A DNA stretch of 11,719 nt from an uncultured Clostridia bacterium (GTDB lineage Bacteria > Bacillota > Clostridia > Saccharofermentanales > Saccharofermentanaceae), in NCBI GenBank assembly GCA_946545505.1, contig CAMNNN010000020.1, positions 1-11,719 on the forward strand, in the 5' to 3' direction. Positions 6,548 to 11,719 of this stretch are shown one piece after another. How positions within the stretch are numbered: the stretch's first letter is position 1; every line of letters begins with the position of its first letter. Under the pieces are notes generated by a model. It saw only the letters and a list, made by a program, of their open reading frames with translations, was not told where the DNA came from and searched no databases. The translations under genes and the position numbers were made by a program.

Positions 6548-8491
6548 ATGAACAGGATCACAAAGAAATTAGTATCAGCAATCCTCGCCGCGGGCCTCGT
6601 GCTCGCGGTGTTCTCGTTCGGCATCAGCGTAAATGTTCTCGCGGATGCATCCGCCACGGTCGAATCAACCAACCCCTGGGGTGACGGCGGCCAGATAGTT
6701 CTGAATCTGTCCGGCTGTTCCGGCTACGGCCAGATCGAAGTCGTAGTCGAGTTCTCGGGTACGGTAAGCTCCGCTTCGGGCTGGGGCTTCGATACTTATA
6801 CGGTATCCGGCAATCAGGTAACAGCTACTGTATCGGCTGCAGGCTCCAATTCCTGGGCCTTCGACGGCAATGTCGGAATTCAGGTAACGGGATCGAACAT
6901 AACATCGGCTTCGCTCGTATCCGTCACGGGTTCTGGGACGGCTTCGACAGCTACGGCTCCTTCGCAGAGCGCCGGCAACAACGGCGACGGACAGGATGCT
7001 TCCGGAAGCAGCACTCCCGTTGACTACAGCAGTATCGAGTTCATCCAGGGTGATGACTGGCTTACGACGGACGGCGACCGCATCGTTGACCAGAACGGAA
7101 CCGAAGTGTGGCTTACGGGCTGCAACTGGTTCGGATACAACACGGGAAGCAATATTTTCGACGGTGTGTGGGCATGCAATATGCGCGAGTCTCTCGAGTC
7201 CATCGCGGACCACGGCTTCAACCTGCTTCGTATCCCTATGTCGGCAGAGCTGCTGCTGCAGTGGAAGAACGGCGAGTACCCCGAGGCGAACTACAACCAC
7301 GCTTATAATTCCGAGCTCGAGTCTATGAATTCGCTCGAGATCTTCGATTACGCGCTTACTATCTGCGCTGCGAACGGCATTAAGGTCATGATCGATATCC
7401 ACTCGCTCCCGACGGATGCGATGGGTCACAATCTGCCCTTATGGTACACGGATTCCATGACAGTCGACGACTTCTATGAGGCTCTCGACTGGCTTTCCGC
7501 GCGCTATGCGAACAACGACACCATCATCGCTTACGACCTTAAGAATGAGCCTCACGGCAAGGCTTCGGAACCTGATCACGCTATCTGGAATGATTCCGAG
7601 GACCCGAATAACTGGAGATATGTCGCTCAGACTGCGGGCAACATCATTCTCGACAACAACCCGCATGCGCTGATCGTTATCGAGGGCATTCAGATCTATC
7701 CGATCGACCCCGTCGCGAACAACTTCACTTCGACAAATGACGATGATTACTACAACTCCTGGTGGGGCGGCAATCTGCGCGCTGTCGCAGACTATCCCAT
7801 CGACTTCGGTTCTCCCGAGCGAAATGCACAGGTAGTGTATTCTCCTCACGACTACGGTCCTGCCGTCTATGCACAGCCCTGGTTCGAGGGAGGCTTCACT
7901 TATGAGTCCCTTTATGAAGACTACTGGCATGATGCATGGCTCTACATCGACGAGGAGGAGATAGCACCTCTTCTTATCGGCGAGTGGGGAGGCTTCATGG
8001 AAGGCGACAACCTCACATGGATGACCTACATGCGCCAGCTCATCGCAGAGTATCACCTTAATCACACATTCTGGTGCTTCAATGCGAACTCCGGCGACAC
8101 CGGCGGACTCGTTCTCGATGACTTCGTCACATGGGACGAGGACAAGTATGCGTTCGTGCGCGAGGTGCTCTGGCAGGATCAGGACGGGAACTTTATCGGC
8201 CTCGATCACGCCATCGCATTAGGAGATAACGGCATATGCTTAAGTGATTTCTCGGGCCTCGAGGCAGTCCCTGTACTTAACGATCCGGCAGCTTCCGGGT
8301 CCGGCGAAGTGACAGGGGAGACGGGTTCTGCGGCTGCTTCGACTCCTGCGGCTGTTCCCGGGCAGGACTCCGGTTCTGTAATGAGCAAGGGCGTGAAGAT
8401 CTTCCTGATGATCCTTGGTGCAGTGCTTTTGATTCTCGGAGGATTCCTCGCTTATGTACTCGGAAAGAAGAGCGTACACAAGGAAAATTAA
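6548..8491 (+). CDS. Membrane-anchored GH5 endoglucanase (cellulase) with N-terminal CBM2-like module
   Basis: A 647-residue secreted glycoside hydrolase expected to cut beta-1,4-glucan chains outside the cell. Order: signal peptide about 1-32 (basic N terminus, hydrophobic core, cleavage near VLADAS); a beta-rich module at about 38-128 with WGDGG and SGW aromatics; a Ser/Thr/Gly-rich linker at 129-160; a GH5 catalytic domain at about 165-560; a Ser/Ala/Pro linker at 575-612; one transmembrane helix at about 616-638 and a short basic tail. Catalytic residues are clear: acid/base Glu334 in KNEPHG and nucleophile Glu479 in IGEWGG. His285, His434 with Tyr436, and FWCFNANSGDTGG (508-520) are typical of cellulase-type GH5. 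There is no sortase motif or dockerin, so the enzyme stays on the membrane through its own helix. Only 6 bases separate it from the preceding stop and the ribosome binding site is poor (AAGAAG). It shares its N-terminal module with the next gene. Confidence 0.92.
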   Translation: MNRITKKLVSAILAAGLVLAVFSFGISVNVLADASATVESTNPWGDGGQIVLNLSGCSGYGQIEVVVEFSGTVSSASGWGFDTYTVSGNQVTATVSAAGSNSWAFDGNVGIQVTGSNITSASLVSVTGSGTASTATAPSQSAGNNGDGQDASGSSTPVDYSSIEFIQGDDWLTTDGDRIVDQNGTEVWLTGCNWFGYNTGSNIFDGVWACNMRESLESIADHGFNLLRIPMSAELLLQWKNGEYPEANYNHAYNSELESMNSLEIFDYALTICAANGIKVMIDIHSLPTDAMGHNLPLWYTDSMTVDDFYEALDWLSARYANNDTIIAYDLKNEPHGKASEPDHAIWNDSEDPNNWRYVAQTAGNIILDNNPHALIVIEGIQIYPIDPVANNFTSTNDDDYYNSWWGGNLRAVADYPIDFGSPERNAQVVYSPHDYGPAVYAQPWFEGGFTYESLYEDYWHDAWLYIDEEEIAPLLIGEWGGFMEGDNLTWMTYMRQLIAEYHLNHTFWCFNANSGDTGGLVLDDFVTWDEDKYAFVREVLWQDQDGNFIGLDHAIALGDNGICLSDFSGLEAVPVLNDPAASGSGEVTGETGSAAASTPAAVPGQDSGSVMSKGVKIFLMILGAVLLILGGFLAYVLGKKSVHKEN

Positions 8492-8524
8492 TATTTTAGA
8501 TACATAAATATCAAATCGAATTAA

Positions 8525-8553
8525 TTGAATTGGCTATATGGGGCACTTATAAT
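8525..8553 (+). promoter_or_regulatory. Sigma-A-type promoter for the CBM2-like membrane protein
   Basis: TTGAAT (8525-8530) and a perfect TATAAT (8548-8553) are separated by the optimal 17 bases. Transcription would start near 8560, giving a leader of about 50 bases. This suggests the surface protein gene is expressed separately from the cellulase. Confidence 0.65.
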
Positions 8554-8596
8554 TTAGGTGTTGGGACATTATTTATTTTGTTCAGATCATTGTGTT

Positions 8597-8602
8597 GGGG
8601 GG
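8597..8602 (+). promoter_or_regulatory. G-rich ribosome binding site deciding the GTG start
   Basis: GGGGGG lies 7 bases before GTG 8610. The upstream GTG at 8592 would have no usable site before it and would place this G-run inside the coding region, so 8610 is preferred. Confidence 0.5.
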
Positions 8603-8609
8603 CTTACGC

Positions 8610-10019
8610 GTGACATCTGAAGCAGTATCAAGAATACGCACATTTTTATCTTTGATCGTAATATGCGCAGTTTGTGTCCTTTACTCGGGCACTGTATTTG
8701 CTGATGCATCCGTAACTAATACCGGTTCGCAGTCGTGGCCGGGCGGCGGTCAGGCATGGGTCAATATGACCGGTGTTAACGGAGGTGAGACTCTCACAGT
8801 TACAGTCCATTATTCGGGCGAGCTTTCCTGGTACGGCGGAAGTCCTTCAGTAAGCGGCAATAACCTGACATACACAGTAACTTTGAATCCTTACGATTCC
8901 TATTACGGAATAAACCTGTACGGTGAATTCGATTCGATTTCCGTAGTGAGTGCATCTATAAGCGGAGGATCTACACCTTCACCGTCTCCTTCACCTTCGC
9001 CCTCACCGTCGCCTTCTCCTTCACCGTCTCCTTCACCTTCGCCTTCTCCCGCACCTGCAGCTCCTACTTCTGCACCTGCGCCCGGACCTGCCGGCGGTGG
9101 TGATAATACGCCTCCCGCACCCGCACCTGCAGGCGGAGGCGATGCACCCGCACCTGCTGCAGGCGGTGAGACGCCTGCTGCCCAGACTGCTCCTGTCGAG
9201 CCGGCTCCTGGGGCCACAACAGCTGCTGCCCCTGCCGCGACAACTGCTGCAGCGGCCGGAACAACTGCACCTCATCCCGCAGAGGGAGCAAATGAGACTG
9301 AAGATGATACGCCCCTGATCGGTGACGGCGAAGTACAAAGACAGGATGGGGAAGAGACTACGGTCCCGATCGTAATCATGGATGCCAACGGTAACCTTAT
9401 TACCGTAACTCCCACTCCCACACCGTTCCCTGTTATGTCGGGGAATGCTATCAGGGTTAATGACGATGCACCATTCCCCTGGAAGCCTATTCTTATCGGA
9501 ATCATCGTTATCGCGGTTCTGGGAACAAGATATGTAATGCTTAAGAACAGAGGACTCCGCGGCGGTATGCTCGCTCTCGAATTCGTTCCCGGTGTATCTG
9601 ATGTCGTAGAGAAGATTCAGAGAAGAGGGACAAAGATCGAGCAGAAGACCGTTACGGATAAGTACGATTATTCGAATTCGACCGCAGCGAGAGCTGCCGA
9701 GGCTGCAAGAGAAGCGCAGCAGGCAAGAGCCGAGTTCGCGAAGGCTCAGCAGGACCGTATGATGGCTGCCTCCAATACTCAGATTCAGGGCACCAGAGCT
9801 CCCGTCAAGAGACCTCCTTCAGCTAATGCCACAAGAACTCCCACCAGACCCGGTGCGGTAAGAACAACTTCTTCCGCCTCCGCTCCTAAGGGAATCAAGA
9901 CTAATGAAGGATTCAAGTTCGTAGCTCCTGTCGCGAACCAGTTCGGCAGCGAAGAAGCTTCCGAGCCTTCACAGTCTCCTTTCAAGAAGATCGATACTCC
10001 TGACGGAGATAATAAGTAA
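8610..10019 (+). CDS. Single-pass surface protein with CBM2-like module, Pro-rich stalk and cytoplasmic coiled-coil tail
   Basis: A 469-residue protein from the GTG start. Residues 1-31 look like a signal peptide ending in VFADAS. Residues about 33-120 form a beta-rich, aromatic module (SWPGGGQAWVNMTG, ELSWYGG, YYGINLYGEF) that lines up with the N-terminal module of the upstream cellulase and resembles CBM2-type carbohydrate-binding folds. A (Pro-Ser)12 run (123-146) leads into a Pro/Ala/Gly/Thr-rich stalk to about 230, then acidic sequence, PTPTPFP, and a transmembrane helix at about 291-311. The cytoplasmic part (312-469) has an Ala/Glu/Arg-rich helix likely to coil (about 354-388), then basic Pro/Ser/Thr-rich disordered sequence with APVKRPPSAN (397-406) and SPFKK (456-460). 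There is no enzyme domain. A role in binding polysaccharide at the cell surface, and linking it to cytoplasmic partners, is inference. The stop overlaps the next start by one base. Confidence 0.8.
   Translation: MTSEAVSRIRTFLSLIVICAVCVLYSGTVFADASVTNTGSQSWPGGGQAWVNMTGVNGGETLTVTVHYSGELSWYGGSPSVSGNNLTYTVTLNPYDSYYGINLYGEFDSISVVSASISGGSTPSPSPSPSPSPSPSPSPSPSPSPSPAPAAPTSAPAPGPAGGGDNTPPAPAPAGGGDAPAPAAGGETPAAQTAPVEPAPGATTAAAPAATTAAAAGTTAPHPAEGANETEDDTPLIGDGEVQRQDGEETTVPIVIMDANGNLITVTPTPTPFPVMSGNAIRVNDDAPFPWKPILIGIIVIAVLGTRYVMLKNRGLRGGMLALEFVPGVSDVVEKIQRRGTKIEQKTVTDKYDYSNSTAARAAEAAREAQQARAEFAKAQQDRMMAASNTQIQGTRAPVKRPPSANATRTPTRPGAVRTTSSASAPKGIKTNEGFKFVAPVANQFGSEEASEPSQSPFKKIDTPDGDNK
8976..9047 (+). repeat. 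Coding repeat (Pro-Ser)12 with 26-base direct repeats
   Basis: Twelve consecutive Pro-Ser codon pairs. At the DNA level a 26-base stretch at 8976-9001 recurs exactly at 9018-9043, a 42-base period. The repeat encodes the start of the extracellular stalk and could vary in length by slippage or recombination without shifting frame in 6-base steps. Confidence 0.85.
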
Positions 10020-10228
10020 TGAGCGTTAAAGACTTATTGGCAAAGCTTACGGGGAAGAAGCCCGTAAGCGGGGCCGATGAGGCCGATAAACCTAAGGTCG
10101 TTAACGGCTATCTTCAGACATCAAATACAAGAGTAATAAGGCCTGTTTATTCGAATACGAGAGCAGGCAGAATCGCGCAGGAAAAGAAAGCCAAAGATTT
10201 GTCCTCCGGTGATGACGGTCAGCCTTAA
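10019..10228 (+). CDS. Small basic hypothetical protein coupled to the surface protein gene
   Basis: A 69-residue cytoplasmic protein of unknown function, with no signal peptide or membrane segment. Its ATG shares one base with the preceding TAA stop (TAATG), and GGAG (10005-10008) lies 10 bases upstream, so translation is probably coupled. It begins with a short amphipathic helix (SVKDLLAKLTGKK) and is otherwise polar and Lys/Arg-rich. Two copies of SNTR occur at 35-38 and 45-48. The segment YSNTRAGRIAQEKKAKD (44-60) resembles YSNSTAARAAEAAREAQ in the cytoplasmic tail of the upstream protein (from residue 354). Coupling and the shared segment suggest it works with that tail, which is inference. 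A strong hairpin lies inside its 5' coding end. Confidence 0.7.
   Translation: MSVKDLLAKLTGKKPVSGADEADKPKVVNGYLQTSNTRVIRPVYSNTRAGRIAQEKKAKDLSSGDDGQP
10045..10069 (+). repeat. 9-bp perfect hairpin inside the small ORF
   Basis: GCTTACGGG (10045-10053) and CCCGTAAGC (10061-10069) are exact reverse complements around a 7-base loop, GAAGAAG. It starts 24 bases after the beginning of the 69-residue ORF. No U-run follows, so it is not an intrinsic terminator. It could stabilise or process the mRNA between the surface protein and the downstream genes. Confidence 0.6.
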
Positions 10229-10241
10229 AATGCGGTATAAT
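10212..10241 (+). promoter_or_regulatory. Sigma-A-type promoter for the Pro-rich SPF-motif protein
   Basis: ATGACG (10212-10217, 4 of 6 matches) and a perfect TATAAT (10236-10241) are 18 bases apart. The -35 lies within the last codons of the small ORF. Transcription would start near 10248, about 24 bases before the ATG, leaving room for the AGGAGGGGG ribosome binding site. Confidence 0.55.
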
Positions 10242-10258
10242 TAATCGATAACATTTTC

Positions 10259-10267
10259 AGGAGGGGG
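10259..10267 (+). promoter_or_regulatory. Ribosome binding site of the SPF-motif protein
   Basis: AGGAGGGGG is an extended purine site with suitable distance to ATG 10272, and it supports that start. Confidence 0.7.
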
Positions 10268-10271
10268 CTCC

Positions 10272-11225
10272 ATGTCATCGAATGAATCAACGGAAAGAAG
10301 ATCTCCATTCTCGAGGTCACCTTTCTCGAAGGGAACTGCCGGAGGATCTTCAGTCCCCGCACGTCCCTCAGCACCCGCTTCATCGCCGGCCGCAGCTAAG
10401 CCCGCAGGAGGAAGACCTCCCAGCCCGCCGAGAGCTTCAAAGGCAGCAGAAGTGTCTACCATGAACCGTCCCGACTCGACCAGTCTTAATGCTAATGCGA
10501 ATGCGACAGTAGCAGCTCAGGCTTACGAGAAGAGTATGAAGGACAGTAGTTATAATCCTGCCATCGCGAACGGTTTCATACCTCCCGTACTTGAGAAGAA
10601 AGAACCTGTTAAGACAGAGTCCCCGTTTAAGGCGCCCCCGAAGGAGCCCATCAAGCGTCCTAAGGGTATCACGAATGCATCACTTGCAGAGGATGAAGTT
10701 GAAGAGGCTCCTAAGAACGAGCCCGGCAACAGCGGTCCACGTATCGCCCAGTTCATTCCGATCCCTGTTATCGAGCAGCCGAAATCTCCTTTCGCACCCA
10801 TCGACAACAATAAGACTGTGAACGGACTTAAGGCTCCCATCAGACGTCCTGCTTCCGCTTCCGTAAATCATGCTGAAGCCAAGAGACAGGAAGAAGAGCT
10901 TGAGAAGTTAAGAGCCGAACTCGACGCCATGGGCGGAATCACTGCCAAGCCCAAGGAAGAGCCTGTGGAAGAAGAGCCCCAGAAGCCAGGTTCCGAGAGG
11001 CCTTGGGATAAGACTTTCGTTCCGCTTGCTCCCGTACCTTTCTTCGCAGAGAACCCTGACGACGCACCGAAGAATCCTTTCGCTGCGCCCGTGCAGAAGA
11101 CTGAAGAACAGATCAGGAAGGAAGAAGAGGCAGCTGCACGCGCACTTGAGGCAAGCAGATCTGCAGGTCAGAAGAAGTCCAAGTTGGATAAGCTCATGGA
11201 AGAGCTTAACAAGCCCATTTTCTGA
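10272..11225 (+). CDS. Proline-rich, largely disordered cytoplasmic protein with SPF motifs
   Basis: A 317-residue protein of no recognised family. No signal peptide or membrane helix is visible. Most of it is low-complexity Pro/Ala/Ser/Lys/Glu sequence, probably disordered. Short motifs recur: SPF at 11-13, 16-18, 117-119 and 172-174, NPF at 268-270, and APIRRPASAS at 188-197, which matches APVKRPPSAN in the tail of the surface protein. A charged helix at about 200-220 and another at about 277-312, rich in Glu, Lys and Ala, could form coiled coils. The shared motifs suggest that this protein and the surface protein's tail bind a common partner or each other. That is inference; the composition similarity could also reflect relaxed selection on linkers. 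It has its own promoter and is followed after 2 bases by a dehydrogenase gene. Confidence 0.72.
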   Translation: MSSNESTERRSPFSRSPFSKGTAGGSSVPARPSAPASSPAAAKPAGGRPPSPPRASKAAEVSTMNRPDSTSLNANANATVAAQAYEKSMKDSSYNPAIANGFIPPVLEKKEPVKTESPFKAPPKEPIKRPKGITNASLAEDEVEEAPKNEPGNSGPRIAQFIPIPVIEQPKSPFAPIDNNKTVNGLKAPIRRPASASVNHAEAKRQEEELEKLRAELDAMGGITAKPKEEPVEEEPQKPGSERPWDKTFVPLAPVPFFAENPDDAPKNPFAAPVQKTEEQIRKEEEAAARALEASRSAGQKKSKLDKLMEELNKPIF

Positions 11226-11227
11226 TA

Positions 11228-11719
11228 ATGGCACAAATCGCGATAATTACAGGCGCATCGTCAGGCATAGGCAAAGCCTTTGTCGATGCGCTTTTAAATT
11301 CTCCCGAATGCCCCGAGCGCATCTGGGTTGTAGCACGCCGTATCGACAGACTCGAGTCGCTGGCGGCGGATTCTGATAAGATAGTTCCGGTTCAGGCTGA
11401 CCTTCTTGCAGACGAAGGCATCGCCGCGATCCGCGATAAGCTTTCCGCCGAGCACGCTGACGTGGCGCTTCTTGTTAACTGCGCCGGCATGGGCAAGAAG
11501 GGCAATATCGCCGACCGTGATGCAGCCGACATCCGTAATACGGTTACGCTTAACTGCACGGCTCTTTCCGTATTGACGCGTGAAGTGATCCCTTATATGA
11601 ACAGGGGAGCGCGCATAATTAATATTGCATCTTCCGCGGCTTACCTGCCGCAGCCGGGGTTCACTGTATATGCGGCATCCAAGTCTTATGTGGTGTCCTT
11701 CTCGAGGGCACTCGCGATC
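11228..11719 (+). CDS. Short-chain dehydrogenase/reductase, 5' part
   Basis: Open at the window edge; 164 codons are visible from ATG 11228. The classical SDR features are all present: the cofactor motif TGASSGIG (8-15), VVARR (34-38) at the end of the second strand where adenine-ribose specificity is set, Asp58 after the third strand, NCAG (84-87), Asn109, the catalytic Ser135 in NIASSAA, and YAASK with Tyr148 and Lys152. Two arginines after the second strand favour NADP(H), which is inference. About 90-110 C-terminal residues are probably missing. The start is 2 bases after the previous stop and no clear ribosome binding site precedes it, so translational coupling is likely. The substrate cannot be told. 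Confidence 0.9.
   Translation, partial: MAQIAIITGASSGIGKAFVDALLNSPECPERIWVVARRIDRLESLAADSDKIVPVQADLLADEGIAAIRDKLSAEHADVALLVNCAGMGKKGNIADRDAADIRNTVTLNCTALSVLTREVIPYMNRGARIINIASSAAYLPQPGFTVYAASKSYVVSFSRALAI

Larger units (their letters stand above)
8492..8609 (+). other. AT-rich intergenic region with promoter
   Basis: These 118 bases are much richer in A and T than the surrounding genes. No convincing terminator for the cellulase is visible; the only nearby dyad is AAAAT/ATTTT right at its stop. The region carries one well-formed promoter and a G-rich ribosome binding site. Confidence 0.6.

Noticed and set aside
6665..8209. Two long open frames on the minus strand opposite the cellulase (6665-7429 and 7439-8209)
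   Set aside because: They lie wholly antisense to a gene with intact catalytic motifs, have odd composition and no recognisable domain, and are explained by the codon bias of the real gene.
8976..9047. Short tandem repeats as a CRISPR array
   Set aside because: There are no unique spacers; the repeat is in frame and encodes Pro-Ser pairs.
8903..9338. Minus-strand and alternate-frame open frames across the Pro-rich stalk
   Set aside because: Low-complexity repeat read in other frames gives Gly/Glu or Arg/Cys-rich strings; no start signal supports them.

Overview
The window looks like a chromosomal segment of an anaerobic, fibre-degrading Gram-positive bacterium, most likely class Clostridia. 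The support is indirect. Genes are tightly packed with purine-rich ribosome binding sites. A phenylacetate-CoA-ligase-type enzyme of the anaerobe style is present. There is a BaiN/HI0933-type flavoprotein, and a GH5 endoglucanase held by a C-terminal membrane helix rather than in a Gram-negative-style export system. I cannot name a genus. I see no tRNA, rRNA, CRISPR array or insertion sequence, and no gene is visibly broken.

Layout. Positions 1-2196 (minus strand) hold one large polytopic membrane protein resembling GT-C-fold glycosyltransferases. A 186-base divergent spacer follows, and everything after it reads on the plus strand. A compact housekeeping block comes first: D-alanine--D-alanine ligase (2383-3426), an HI0933-family flavoprotein overlapping it by 8 bases (3419-4663), deoxycytidylate deaminase (4699-5184) and a PaaK-type acyl-CoA ligase (5219-6541). 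The junction before the deaminase carries a perfect 20-bp palindrome and a small hairpin that encloses the ribosome binding site.

The second half, 6548-11225, is the more unusual part. A membrane-anchored GH5 cellulase (6548-8491) is followed, from its own good sigma-A-type promoter, by a single-pass membrane protein (8610-10019). That protein carries the same kind of N-terminal beta-rich, CBM2-like module as the cellulase but no catalytic domain; it has a (Pro-Ser)12 and Pro/Ala-rich extracellular stalk, one transmembrane helix and a long basic, coiled-coil-prone cytoplasmic tail. Two soluble, low-complexity proteins follow (10019-10228 and 10272-11225). They reuse short motifs found in that tail (SPF, AP[IV][KR]RP.SA, YSN[ST]). 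My reading, which is inference, is that these four genes form a cell-surface polysaccharide-binding and degrading unit with a cytoplasmic partner layer.

The window ends inside a short-chain dehydrogenase/reductase gene (11228 to beyond 11719) that starts 2 bases after the preceding stop.
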